From contig CBDFNC010000005.1 of assembly GCA_965249895.1 (NCBI GenBank), positions 1 through 64,000 on the forward strand: a DNA stretch of 64,000 nt, written 5' to 3'. This DNA comes from CBDFNC01 sp965249895. Its GTDB lineage: Bacteria > Pseudomonadota > Gammaproteobacteria > Enterobacterales > CBDFNC01. Of this stretch, positions 17,180 through 25,923 are shown in pieces. A program made the translations under genes and the position numbers. The number at the start of each line of letters is the position of its first letter. Position 1 is the stretch's first letter. Below the pieces are notes generated by a model that had not been told where the DNA came from, searched no databases, and saw nothing but the letters and a program-made list of their open reading frames with translations.

Positions 17180-17710
17180 TTATACTTCGGCTTGCCATCT
17201 TTCCTCCTTATAGATAGGACCATTTAATTCAAGCTCCGTCAGGTATAGACGGGTATCCAACTCGAGTTGGTGGTAGTCCGGCAGCATATATTGACAGAGT
17301 TGATAAAACGCCTTGTTGTGATCCTTTTCCTTGAGGTGAGCAAGCTCGTGCACGACAATCATATCTAACATTGCCTGTGGCGCCTGCTTAAATAAGCCAG
17401 CTATACGGATCTCTTGCTTCGCTTTTAATTTATTACCCTGCACACGTGAGACGTAAGTGTGAGTACCTAAAGCATGCTTCACCAGGTGTAGTTTTCCATC
17501 GTAAACGACTTTGCTAATTGGCGACGACTTACGAAGATGCCGATTTTTTATCTGTTGAACGTGCTGGTATAGCGCTTTTTCGCTAACAATTTGATGAGGC
17601 TCCGGATACTTACTGGTTAAGTATTTTGCCAGCCGTTGTTGTTTAATTAAATTTTGTATCTGTTCAAGGACGTTGGCAGGATAAGCTTGTAGATACTTCA
17701 GCGTGTTCAT
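17180..17710 (-). CDS. YgjP-like zinc metallopeptidase (DUF45)
   Basis: 176 residues from the ATG at 17710 (MNTLKYLQ); an upstream in-frame ATG would add 13 residues of unlikely type. The zinc site VVHELAHLKEKDHNKAFY is present: HELAH gives two ligands and the Glu, and a later His in the DHNKAFY segment is typical of the DUF45/M48-like group. The basic N-terminal region and the GxxxxKAKQEIRI strand fit the family. Physiological substrate is unknown for most members. Converges with the Cys-rich small gene. Confidence 0.85.
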   Translation of the reverse strand: MNTLKYLQAYPANVLEQIQNLIKQQRLAKYLTSKYPEPHQIVSEKALYQHVQQIKNRHLRKSSPISKVVYDGKLHLVKHALGTHTYVSRVQGNKLKAKQEIRIAGLFKQAPQAMLDMIVVHELAHLKEKDHNKAFYQLCQYMLPDYHQLELDTRLYLTELELNGPIYKEERWQAEV

Positions 17711-17893
17711 AATCACCCCAATCATTTTCGCCGCGCAATTGTAAGGCATACTCAGTATGTTTGCGAGAGTGCTGATATAACCGACATTTCGCAGCGATTT
17801 ATGCTGGCAGCATTATTTTCTCGCCCAGGCGTTGTCGCCAGCCCTCTGAACCGTCTCTCCACCTAAGCCAGAAGCGGCAGTCTTAAATTTCGG

Positions 17894-19673
17894 GATCACC
17901 AAGCCTACCGCGCCGGGGCACAGTATGTGTTTTTCTTTTCCGCCGCTCATTCCAACTGGTAGAGCCGCGCTATCTCTTTACCGCACAGGCGGAGGATTTT
18001 CTCCTTTTCTTCCGTCAACCCAGTGACGCAGGCAGCTAGCCCTGGCGCATTCACTAAGTGGATCCCGTTCATCCGTTGGAAGATCCACCTCATCGTCGGG
18101 GTGGCGGTGGGCTTGCCCACTTGGTTAAGCACGGTTTCATCTGCTGTTTTCAGGTTTTCCCGCAATTGGTATTGGCCTGCGTTGTACACCATCAGGCACA
18201 GCGTCATCACCATCATCAACGCCTCGATCCGCTCCGGCTTTTTCAAGAACACCCCATTGAGGTGAAACTGGGGGTCTTTGATCAGGCGGAAACCCCGCTC
18301 GACCCCTTGTTGCGATTTGTAGGCGGCGAGCAGGCCAGCGACCTCCTGGTTGCCCAGTTCATTGGTCGCCAGCACGAAACGGCCCAGCTTGTTACGGTGC
18401 GGCCGGATCTTGTCCTGGCAGGGAGTCGACTCAAGTTCGAGCCGGTAGTGCGACACCTCAGGCTCGGCGTCTTTTTTCGGCCGACCACGACCTGCGTGTT
18501 TTTTCACCTCGCTGACCTCAACGTGACTAAGCCGGTGGTATTTGAGTTTACGCTCAAACTGCGCCGCCGCGTTGCGCGCGTCTTGTTTGCAGGCAAAGGC
18601 CTGCCCGGCCAGTTTGCGGGCCTGGCTTTCCGCTTCGGCCCCGGCTTTGGCGATGCGCTTGTCCAGAGTGCGACACTCTCTTTGCTCGGCCTGGCTGGAG
18701 TGGACCAGCAGCCACTGCTGCTTCAGCCCGCGCTCCACCTGGCCCAGCAAGACACCTTGATAACCTTGTTCCAGCGGCTGCCAGGCGAAGTCACTGGTAT
18801 CGGCCTCGACCAGGAGTTTGACCGCTTTTACGCTTTCTGGCGCCCGAGTGACCCAGAGGTAGGCCGCTGTCAGCAGTTTTCCGTGGACGTAGAGCGCCGA
18901 ATCCGCAATAACCAGCAGCTCCGGGCTGTTCTCCAGTGCTTGGCGGAAGGACTGGAGTTTGGCTAGGGTGGCGTGGAAGCTGGCTTTGTCCTGGCTGTTG
19001 CCGTCCAGGCCTTCGCTCCAGATCGGTAAGTCCGCCGGACCGCTGACGATCAGGGACAAGACGAGTTGTTTGAGATCCGGCCGGTGATCTTTGGAGTAGC
19101 CCTGCTTGGGCAAGGGCGGTCTGGACTCGCCTTCCAGGTAAAGGTGTTCGAGATCATACTCGCCCACTAATTTGAAGCTGGTGCTGTCCAACCGGAGGGT
19201 TTGCCGTCTACCGGGCGGGGTGAATTCCTGGTGGATCTCATTGGCAATCTCGGCGAGCAGCGCAGTGACACCGTATTCGTAACAGGCGTCCAGGGTACGG
19301 CCCAGCGCGTCATCGTTCAACTGGGCGGCCTTGACACCTTCGCCAAATAACAGGGAAACCGCTTTGTCTTCAAAAAACTGGGGCGATAGATAAATGGGGT
19401 TCTGAGTGAAGCCCAGGCCGTTGATGATCATGGCCTTGATACGCTGGCCATGGCTGAGCTTGGAGCCATGCTGTTTGGACACCGGCAGTCTGGCGTCGAT
19501 GCGTTCGACCAGTTTGAGCTTGTCGACGAAGCCGGCAACCAGGCCATGGTGGCCGAGAGTTTCAACCCGGATCTGTCCCGATTTAATGCTGGTGTTGATG
19601 GCGGCCATAGCGCTCCCCGTTAATACATATCCTGGGACGATTGTGCCATGGCAGCGGTCAGAGGCTTGTGATC
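17894..19673. mobile_element. IS1634-family insertion sequence
   Basis: Boundaries inferred from imperfect terminal inverted repeats. The left end begins GATCACCAAGCCTACCGCG and the right end, read inward on the minus strand, begins GATCACAAGCCTCTGACCGC; both continue with GCC..GGCACA. Flanking 6-mers TTTCGG and TTTTGG could be a target duplication with one change. About 1.78 kb, normal for the family. GC is visibly higher than in surrounding genes. Confidence 0.65.
17947..19608 (-). CDS. IS1634-family (IS4 superfamily) transposase
   Basis: 553 residues. The N-terminus has HHGLVAGFVDKLKLVERID and the SHGQRIKAMIINGLGF segment of DUF4277-type IS1634 transposases. The DDE core shows TLRLDSTSFKLVGEYD (first Asp), VIADSALYVHGKLL (second Asp) and the C-terminal GVERGFRLIKDPQFHLNGVFLKKPERIEAL segment containing the catalytic Glu (spanning positions near 435-465). 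Appears full length and intact. Confidence 0.93.
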   Translation of the reverse strand: MAAINTSIKSGQIRVETLGHHGLVAGFVDKLKLVERIDARLPVSKQHGSKLSHGQRIKAMIINGLGFTQNPIYLSPQFFEDKAVSLLFGEGVKAAQLNDDALGRTLDACYEYGVTALLAEIANEIHQEFTPPGRRQTLRLDSTSFKLVGEYDLEHLYLEGESRPPLPKQGYSKDHRPDLKQLVLSLIVSGPADLPIWSEGLDGNSQDKASFHATLAKLQSFRQALENSPELLVIADSALYVHGKLLTAAYLWVTRAPESVKAVKLLVEADTSDFAWQPLEQGYQGVLLGQVERGLKQQWLLVHSSQAEQRECRTLDKRIAKAGAEAESQARKLAGQAFACKQDARNAAAQFERKLKYHRLSHVEVSEVKKHAGRGRPKKDAEPEVSHYRLELESTPCQDKIRPHRNKLGRFVLATNELGNQEVAGLLAAYKSQQGVERGFRLIKDPQFHLNGVFLKKPERIEALMMVMTLCLMVYNAGQYQLRENLKTADETVLNQVGKPTATPTMRWIFQRMNGIHLVNAPGLAACVTGLTEEKEKILRLCGKEIARLYQLE

Positions 19674-19935
19674 TTTTGGCTATAGTTTCTGTGATCTTTC
19701 AGACATTGGACACGCTAAAGTGAGATAGATCACATTTTTAAATTATCTAGGTGAGATGAAAATGGTGCGGAATGTCGGATATAATATATATGAGTTGCTT
19801 ATTGGTACGCGGCGTAACGTTTATTCGACGCCGTTGAGACGTAAAAACCCTACTTATACCGCGTAATTTTACTTCGGGGTTCGACTCAGCTACAGGCAGT
19901 GGTATAGTGCAGCAAATTTAGATGAGAGATTCACC

Positions 19936-20277
19936 ATGGCTAACATTCCACATAATTATGCGCAGTTTGAACAAGGCTATCGTGATAAAGCACTTAAGCT
20001 TTTTCCCTGGGTTTGCGGTCGTTGCGCACGAGAGTTTGTTTATTCGAACTTGCGCGAATTAACCGTTCACCACGTCGACCACGATCACAATAACAACCCA
20101 AACGATGGGTCTAACTGGGAAATGCTGTGTTTATATTGTCATGATCATGAGCACTCTAAATACACCGAAGCGGCGCAATACGGTTCAACTGTGGAAGCAG
20201 GAGATGATCTTAAACGCGACGTGGCTACCAGTAACCCGTTTGCTGATCTAAAAGCGATGATGGATAAAAAATCCTAG
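19936..20277 (+). CDS. yajD: YajD-type HNH nuclease family protein
   Basis: 113 residues, nearly the length of E. coli YajD (115), and very similar to it by recall over most of the protein. HNH core: WVCGRCAREF (first Cys pair), LTVHHVDHDHNNNP (His-His), LCLYCHDHEHSKY (second Cys pair). Function is not established beyond a nuclease-like fold. The stop codon TAG is formed by the first bases of a MITE-A end, so the last residues may have been altered by that insertion. Confidence 0.93.
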   Translation: MANIPHNYAQFEQGYRDKALKLFPWVCGRCAREFVYSNLRELTVHHVDHDHNNNPNDGSNWEMLCLYCHDHEHSKYTEAAQYGSTVEAGDDLKRDVATSNPFADLKAMMDKKS

Positions 20278-20434
20278 CTAGTGTCCATCCTGAAACGCCG
20301 ATTCTGGCATTCCCTCGCACGAGGGAATCCAGCGGCTTTACCGCGAACTCTGTGTGCGCTAAAAGACACTGGATTGCCAGGCAAGCTGACAATGACAGGG
20401 AGCGCTGAGATAGTAGTGACTAACTTTAAGCCTT
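20275..20434 (-). mobile_element. MITE-A copy 1 (truncated)
   Basis: Begins TAGCTAGTGTCCATCCTGAA at the yajD stop codon. In reverse orientation it matches the right-hand part of 37587-37836, including GGCAATCCAGTGTCTTTTAG. It lacks the far end, stopping around AGTGACTAACTTTAAG. Confidence 0.8.
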
Positions 20435-20540
20435 TTCACCACAACAAATTTTTAGCTTGACCAAAAAATACGTTAAACTCCCCCCTTCCTGCCAGCCTCC
20501 CGAGGCAAGAGCAATCACCAACCATGTTTGAAAGTGACTA

Positions 20541-21050
20541 ATGAAAGACACAGAAGTAATTATTGGCTTAAGTAACCCCAAAAGCCCCAGTAATGTTGGT
20601 GCTGTTATGCGCGCAGCGGGCTGTTTTGGCGTCGACTCGGTGCTCTATACCGGAGAGCGCTATGATCGCGCAGCTAGGCTTAATACAGATACAAAAAAAG
20701 TAAACCAAAGCATTCCTTTAACTGGTGCGTCTTGCCTGCTGGAAAATAAAGTTGAAGGCATGAAGGTTATTTGTGTTGATCTGGTTGAAGGTGCAACCCC
20801 TCTACCTGAGTTTCAACACCCAGAAAAAGCGCTCTATATTTTTGGGCCCGAAGACGGCACGGTGAGCCAGGAAATGGTCGATAAAGCCGATGCTGTTATT
20901 TATATTCCAACAGTGGGGTGCCTGAACCTGGCTGCGACTGTTAACGTAGTGCTTTACGACAGGACAGCAAAGTCGGATCTGCTTAATGCGAGCAACGAAT
21001 TGATCCGTAAAAGCCGAGATAACAATAATAAAGTAAGAGTAAAAACCTAG
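20541..21050 (+). CDS. SpoU/TrmH-family RNA 2'-O-methyltransferase
   Basis: 169 residues covering the SPOUT catalytic domain only. The three family motifs are present: NPKSPSNVGAVMRAAGCFG (motif 1, with Asn and Arg), LYIFGPEDGTVS (motif 2) and IPTVGCLNLAATVNVVLYD (motif 3). It transfers a methyl group from SAM to a ribose in tRNA or rRNA; the target base cannot be deduced. The first 20 residues lack the extra N-terminal domain of RlmB-type enzymes. Monocistronic. Confidence 0.9.
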   Translation: MKDTEVIIGLSNPKSPSNVGAVMRAAGCFGVDSVLYTGERYDRAARLNTDTKKVNQSIPLTGASCLLENKVEGMKVICVDLVEGATPLPEFQHPEKALYIFGPEDGTVSQEMVDKADAVIYIPTVGCLNLAATVNVVLYDRTAKSDLLNASNELIRKSRDNNNKVRVKT

Positions 21051-21381
21051 CATCATTTCCAAGCGAGAAACGAACGGCAGATGGAGCTAGTGCGCGCCTC
21101 TTTAATAAGGCACAGATTCTTAGCTGCAATTACCTTTCAACGGATCTCCCCTGCATATGATTGAAACAATTGAGATAAAAGCGCTAAGCCGGCGGCCAAC
21201 CCGTAGGCGCCGAACTTGTTCGGCGAAGCCTGTGAGCGCAGGCTAGCCCTTTCACCTGCAAAGAAGTATTCGCTGCTAAAGAACACCAACAAAGCCATAA
21301 CAATTATTTAAACAGCATTTGCTATGGGATTTAAGTACAATGCCCCTCCTTATTTATTTTTTACAAAGCACTCCACTTTTC
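21051..21381. promoter_or_regulatory. Upstream region of rhlE
   Basis: About 330 bp without a gene. Holds a palindrome CGCCGAAC-tt-GTTCGGCG near 21209-21226 followed by a GCCTG/CAGGC pair, either a terminator of the methyltransferase gene or a decayed repeat. Cold-regulated helicase genes often have long leaders, but nothing specific is seen. Confidence 0.35.
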
Positions 21382-22692
21382 ATGACTCAGGCTCAAAAAC
21401 CAAATTCTATGCCGGCAAATTTGTTCGCGCAGCTTAACCTAAACCAACATATTAACGACCGACTTACAGAGCTTAATTACCACGTTCCCACACCAGTACA
21501 ACTCAAAGCTATCCCAAGCGTATTAGCGGGTAAAGATGTACTGACTGGAGCCAATACTGGCTCAGGTAAAACAGCGGCGTTTGCCCTACCTATTCTGCAA
21601 CAATTATATGTTGGTAAACCGAGGGAAAAAAACGGCAACTGGGTAAGCGCGCTGATTTTGGTACCTACCAGAGAGTTAGCCCAGCAAGTAGCCAAGAGCT
21701 TTGAGTCATACGCTAAAAATATTCAACCGAAATTAAAAATTAATGCCGTATTTGGTGGGGTATCGGCTAATACGCAAATGTTGGAGCTTCGCGGCGGGGC
21801 AGATGTTCTGGTTGCCACACCGGGGCGCTTACTCGATCTGGTTTCCAGTAATGCCGTAAAACTATCCCAGGCTCGCAGCCTGGTTTTAGACGAAGCCGAC
21901 CGCATGTTGAGCCTTGGATTTACCGAAGAGCTAGCCGACATTCTTAGGCTACTACCAAATCAGAAGCAAACTCTGCTATTTTCAGCAACCTTCCCTGCAG
22001 AAGTAACGCAACTCACCAAAAAGTTGCTTAAAAACCCAGTTGAAATTCAGTTACAAAGCCAAGCAGAAAGCACACTAGAACAACGAGTGTTTACTGTAAA
22101 TCGCGAACGAAAAACGGCGCTGCTTGCCGAGCTTATCAAGCACCATCAATGGCGTCAGGTGCTTATCTTTGCCAGCGCTAAAAAGACTTGCGACAGGCTT
22201 GCACAAAAATTAGAAAAAGCAGGTGTTTCTGCGCAAGTTTTTCACAGCAATAAAGGTCAAGGGGCGAGAAATAGAATTCTAGAAGCCTTTAAAACCGGTG
22301 AATCAAGTGTTCTCATCGCTACAGACATAGCCGCACGTGGCATAGACATAGAAAAGTTACCTGTGGTTATTAACTACGAGCTTCCCAGAAGCCCAGCAGA
22401 TTATATGCACCGCATAGGCCGTAGTGGCCGAGCAGGAGAAGCGGGTCTTGCGATCTCGTTAATTTCCCACGGCGATTACCATCACTTTAAAATCATAGAA
22501 AAAAAGAACAAACTGAGACTTGTGCGTGAGCAGTACCCTAATTTTGAAGCTGATGAAGAAGCGCCTCTAGATTGCCCTTCACGGCAAGAAAAACCCAAAG
22601 CGAAACCTGCTGGCGTCGGGAAAAAACACAGAAATAGGCCGCAAGGTGAACATGTCTGGGGTAACTGGGCAAACGCTCAGAAGAAAACATAA
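21382..22692 (+). CDS. rhlE: DEAD-box RNA helicase, RhlE-like
   Basis: 436 residues from ATG 21382; ATG 21409 is the other likely start and 21319 is less likely. Q motif and motif I (ANTGSGKTAAFALP), Ib (VATPGRLLDL), II (VLDEADRML), III (LLFSATFP), V (IATDIAARGIDIE) and VI (HRIGRSGRAGE) are all intact. The C-terminal tail is short and basic (KPKAKPAGVGKKHRNRPQ) with a final VWGNWAN. It unwinds short RNA duplexes in ribosome assembly or mRNA decay. Followed by a strong terminator. Confidence 0.92.
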   Translation: MTQAQKPNSMPANLFAQLNLNQHINDRLTELNYHVPTPVQLKAIPSVLAGKDVLTGANTGSGKTAAFALPILQQLYVGKPREKNGNWVSALILVPTRELAQQVAKSFESYAKNIQPKLKINAVFGGVSANTQMLELRGGADVLVATPGRLLDLVSSNAVKLSQARSLVLDEADRMLSLGFTEELADILRLLPNQKQTLLFSATFPAEVTQLTKKLLKNPVEIQLQSQAESTLEQRVFTVNRERKTALLAELIKHHQWRQVLIFASAKKTCDRLAQKLEKAGVSAQVFHSNKGQGARNRILEAFKTGESSVLIATDIAARGIDIEKLPVVINYELPRSPADYMHRIGRSGRAGEAGLAISLISHGDYHHFKIIEKKNKLRLVREQYPNFEADEEAPLDCPSRQEKPKAKPAGVGKKHRNRPQGEHVWGNWANAQKKT

Positions 22693-22696
22693 CAAG

Positions 22697-22724
22697 AACG
22701 AAGGGGCTTGAAGCCCCTTCGTTC
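22697..22724 (+). terminator. Rho-independent-type terminator of rhlE
   Basis: Perfect stem GAACGAAGGGGCTT / AAGCCCCTTCGTTC with a two-base loop, starting shortly after the stop and followed by a short T run. Confidence 0.85.
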
Positions 22725-22729
22725 GTTTC

Positions 22730-22772
22730 CTACCAAGCCCGATCGTTCTGTTACCCAAGTTTGACCAGTCCC
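22730..22772. repeat. MITE-B end fragment
   Basis: Matches the right end of MITE-B copy 1 (CAAGCCCGAT..TCTGTTACCCAAG..TTTGACCAGTCCC). Only this end is present. Confidence 0.75.
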
Positions 22773-23115
22773 TAACTTTCGATAAGAATTTCACCACTTA
22801 GCTTTTCCGCTTCATAGGCGTCCTGCGTATTTCTCCAAACTAAGGGAATATCGACAGGCTTGATAGGAGAAAGGTATAAACCCGTATTCATAGCCAAAAT
22901 TGAGATTCCCCCTCAACAAGAGCGCCACGTAACCTCATATCATCCAGCTCGCCTAACGACGAAGGATATCCGTAACTGCTGATATTATGTTGGCCAGCCT
23001 GTGTCGCCGTATCCAACCTCGCTTTACCCAAGGCTGAAAAAAGTCTGCGGCTGTTTTCATTGAGAAGCGCCACCAGCAACAACGCAATATTTTTACTCTG
23101 GAGTGATGCCGGCAT
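22772..23115 (-). pseudogene. Possible frameshifted gene, unknown
   Basis: A 75-codon frame (23115 to 22888) that continues sensibly in another frame to a stop at 22772: ...EGESQFW then AMNTGLYLSPIKPVDIPLVW and on to GEILIES. The joined product would be about 113 residues. No family recognised. The stop lies against a MITE-B end. The reading-frame join is my inference; it may be non-coding. Confidence 0.35.
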
Positions 23116-23131
23116 CGTCGCTTAACAAATA

Positions 23132-24244
23132 TCAACACCAACGAGCTTTAGCCCAAGCTTCTTGTTGCTCAGCGGTTAAAAAGCTCCAAGCTATTAGTCG
23201 ACTAATTTTGTGCCCCTGACTCATTTGCACTACTTCAACCTGACGCGCTCCCAGTTGAGACAGCCATTTCTTTAATGGTCGAATGTTTTCACTTTTGGAA
23301 ACAAGACTAGTAAACCAGCAAACCTGCTCTGCAAACTCTACACTCTCGCTAGCCATTTGTTTTAAAAAGGTAATTTCACCACCCAGGCACCACAGTTCCG
23401 CTTTCTGACCGCCAAAGTTAAGTTTGGCGCTATCTGTTGTTTTCGATTTGCTGAGCTGACCTTTGCTAAGGTTACGTCGTTTACGCAGATTTACCTCCTG
23501 CGCTTCTGCCAGTGAGGCATGAAATGGAGGGTTACAAAGAGTCAGATCAAACCTGTCCTTGCGTTTAATCATTCCGTGAAAGATTGAGTTACTGTCCTTT
23601 TGCAGTTGCAACTTCACTTGGTTAGCTAAACAAGCGTTAGATTTAACGATCACCTTGGCCGCTTTTACTGAGACAGGGTCGATATCCGTTGCTAAAAACT
23701 GCCAGCCATAAGTTTGACTGCCAATAATGGGATAGATACAGTTAGCGCCGGTTCCGATATCCAGCACTTTAACTTGTTTCCCCCTCGGCACGTTATCAGC
23801 ACCTTGGTTGCAACCGGCAAGCAAGTCTGCGAGGTAATGGATATAGTCGGCTCGCCCTGGAATGGGAGGACACAAATAGCCTTCCGGGAGCAGCCAGTTG
23901 CTAACCTTATAGAAATGAGCCAGCAATGCTTGATTTAGGCACATTACGGCTTTTTCATCACTGAAATTTACGGTTTTTTCCCCTTTGGGGTTTACCGTCA
24001 AATAGTTCGTTAGCTCAGGAGTGCTTTTACATAGAGAATCTAAATCGTATCTGCCTTGGTGAGGGTTCCTCGGATGCAGTTGGGCACTCTTAACGGCTTG
24101 TTTCCCTTGTTGTCGGTACTTCGTTGTATTTTTCAAAATTCCAGTTTCATACTGATTACGGATATACCGCATTTTACCCCGTTTAATCGGGAAATCACTA
24201 ACCCCTTTGCTTGGCCATGGGGCGATACAGTTATATAAACGCAA
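23132..24244 (-). CDS. rlmF: 23S rRNA m6A1618 methyltransferase RlmF
   Basis: 370 residues in the longest frame. The conserved protein starts near HPRNPHQGRYDLDSL (residue 57), and the ATG at 24172 (MRYIRNQ) is an alternative start. The SAM site VKVLDIGTGANCIYPIIG and the adenine-methylase motif LCNPPFHASL are intact, with the long LCPPIPGRADYIHYLADLL block that distinguishes RlmF (YbiN). It methylates A1618 of 23S rRNA. Divergent from cheV. Confidence 0.93.
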   Translation of the reverse strand: MRLYNCIAPWPSKGVSDFPIKRGKMRYIRNQYETGILKNTTKYRQQGKQAVKSAQLHPRNPHQGRYDLDSLCKSTPELTNYLTVNPKGEKTVNFSDEKAVMCLNQALLAHFYKVSNWLLPEGYLCPPIPGRADYIHYLADLLAGCNQGADNVPRGKQVKVLDIGTGANCIYPIIGSQTYGWQFLATDIDPVSVKAAKVIVKSNACLANQVKLQLQKDSNSIFHGMIKRKDRFDLTLCNPPFHASLAEAQEVNLRKRRNLSKGQLSKSKTTDSAKLNFGGQKAELWCLGGEITFLKQMASESVEFAEQVCWFTSLVSKSENIRPLKKWLSQLGARQVEVVQMSQGHKISRLIAWSFLTAEQQEAWAKARWC

Positions 24245-24249
24245 TTATC

Positions 24250-24272
24250 GCTCCAAGTTATCAACTTGGAGC
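24250..24272. promoter_or_regulatory. Palindrome between rlmF and cheV
   Basis: Perfect 10-bp inverted repeat GCTCCAAGTT-atc-AACTTGGAGC in the 102-bp divergent control region. Either a regulator site or a structured leader. Confidence 0.5.
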
Positions 24273-24346
24273 TAGATTGAATTGTTAACAAGCCACTAAA
24301 AAGGCTAAAATAGTATTCGTTTAGAAATGGTTAAAAGGCAGTAACT

Positions 24347-25240
24347 ATGCAATCAACTTCCAGCCAATCTCAGGGTCTTCTTCTGTTTAAAATCTCCCAG
24401 AATCAGACCTTTGCCCTCGGAACACTCAAAGTGCAGGAAATTGTACCATACACACATTTAACCGTACTTCCGCAAGCTCACCCCGCCGTATTGGGAGCGG
24501 CAACGATTCGAGGCGAAACCATACCTGTGGTTGATATGGCTGCTGCGGTCGGCTATCAACCCATTAGCGAAGAAGAAAAGAAACATTGCGTTATTATCAC
24601 CACAGATTGTAGCCGTCAGCACGTGGGATTCTTGGTTCGTGGAATAGAGCGCATTATCGAGTGTAATTGGAGGAATATTGATCCCCCCCCATCCAGCCTC
24701 GGCCCCCAAGCCTATGTAACCGGAGTGACTCGTTTAGATGATAAACTTATCCAGCTGATGGACATAGAGTTACTCCTTTCAGAGGTGTATCCTGCGAGTG
24801 AAGATTATGTAGAGCTAACGGGTGTACAAAAGGGCTCGCTGCAAAATCTTGAGATCCTGCTGGTGGACGACTCCGCTGTAGCTCGAAGACAACTAGAAGG
24901 CGCGCTTAACAATATCGATGTTCCCTATAAAGTATGTAAAAACGGTCACGATGCCTTTGAAGTAATGAAACAAGCTGCCGAGAATGGTAACCCCATTGAC
25001 ATATTAGTGAGTGATATTGAGATGCCAGGCTTGGACGGTTATGAGCTCACTTTTGAAATACGCAGTGAGCCGCAAATAGCGGATGCCTACATTATTCTAC
25101 ATACTTCTCTATCCAGTGTGATCAGTGTTGATCGTGCTCATCAGGTGGGTGCTGATGATGCCCTTTCCAAATTCGAGGCGAAGGCGCTAATCGATGCCAT
25201 GTTAAAGGGTGCAGAAAAACGTGAGGGGCTGGTCAGCTAA
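24347..25240 (+). CDS. cheV: CheV-type chemotaxis coupling protein
   Basis: 297 residues. A CheW-like domain (about 8-155) has the FALGTLKVQEIVPY start and GAATIRGETIPVVDM. A receiver domain (about 168-290) has acidic residues in LLVDDSAVARRQ, phospho-Asp in LVSDIEMPGLDGYEL and Lys in the ALSKFEAK segment. CheV links chemoreceptors to CheA and tunes signalling through its receiver. It is a single gene away from any che cluster, as common for orphan CheV proteins in Gammaproteobacteria. Confidence 0.93.
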   Translation: MQSTSSQSQGLLLFKISQNQTFALGTLKVQEIVPYTHLTVLPQAHPAVLGAATIRGETIPVVDMAAAVGYQPISEEEKKHCVIITTDCSRQHVGFLVRGIERIIECNWRNIDPPPSSLGPQAYVTGVTRLDDKLIQLMDIELLLSEVYPASEDYVELTGVQKGSLQNLEILLVDDSAVARRQLEGALNNIDVPYKVCKNGHDAFEVMKQAAENGNPIDILVSDIEMPGLDGYELTFEIRSEPQIADAYIILHTSLSSVISVDRAHQVGADDALSKFEAKALIDAMLKGAEKREGLVS

Positions 25241-25359
25241 CGTCCATTCGAAAACACCCAGTTGCCATACTCGCACACGGTGGTTAGACAGTCGCTCCAG
25301 TGGTCCATCCGCGTGCACGGAGTACGCTAGAGCGACAATGACTCGTTAAGCAATAAAAG

Positions 25360-25749
25360 TCAGCCTACCTGGTAGATCTCCAAAGGCAACCCATCTGGAT
25401 CCTGAAAAAAGAAAAACGACCTGCCGGTATATTCATCTACCCGAATCGGCTCACACTCCACCCCCAGCCCCGTTAATTCAGCCGCAGCCTTTGTGACATC
25501 GGTAACGGCAAAGGCCAGGTGCCTAAGTCCGGTAGCTTCTGGTCTTGAAGGGCGTGCTGACGGTTTAGGAAATGAAAATAACTCTATTTGGTAGAGTCCA
25601 TTGAGAGCGAGGTCCAACTTGTAGGAGTCTCGTTCAGCGCGGTAATTCTCCGCTATCACCTTCAACCCTAGAACCTGGGTATAGAAATGCTTAGACACCT
25701 GATAATCACTACAGATAATGGCTATGTGATGAACTGCTTCCAGCTTCAT
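25360..25749 (-). CDS. yaeR: YaeR-type VOC (glyoxalase-like) metalloprotein
   Basis: 129 residues, same length as E. coli YaeR. Two VOC half-repeats with metal ligands in VHHIAIICSDY, ELFSFPKPSARPSRPEATGLRHLAF (spanning residues about 57-81; ligand Glu and His) and DPDGLPLEIYQ. Biochemical role is not firmly known; members are annotated GloA2 or SMU1112c/YaeR. Monocistronic. Confidence 0.9.
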   Translation of the reverse strand: MKLEAVHHIAIICSDYQVSKHFYTQVLGLKVIAENYRAERDSYKLDLALNGLYQIELFSFPKPSARPSRPEATGLRHLAFAVTDVTKAAAELTGLGVECEPIRVDEYTGRSFFFFQDPDGLPLEIYQVG

Positions 25750-25923
25750 TGAATTCCCTAAAAAAATGAATAAGTAATGCGGTCGGTATAATAATCATCC
25801 GCGAGCGGGGTTTAATAATCTAGAGGTGTCTGCAGTAAATAAGAATGTCATTGATTAACACCGCCAAATACAGCTATCTACAAATACCTTCAACATGAGT
25901 CCATGTGCTGTTTTCTTCACCCC

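Noticed and set aside
18058..18966. 302-residue plus-strand ORF opposite the IS1634 transposase
   Set aside because: Antisense to a complete transposase in high-GC sequence; no motif of its own.
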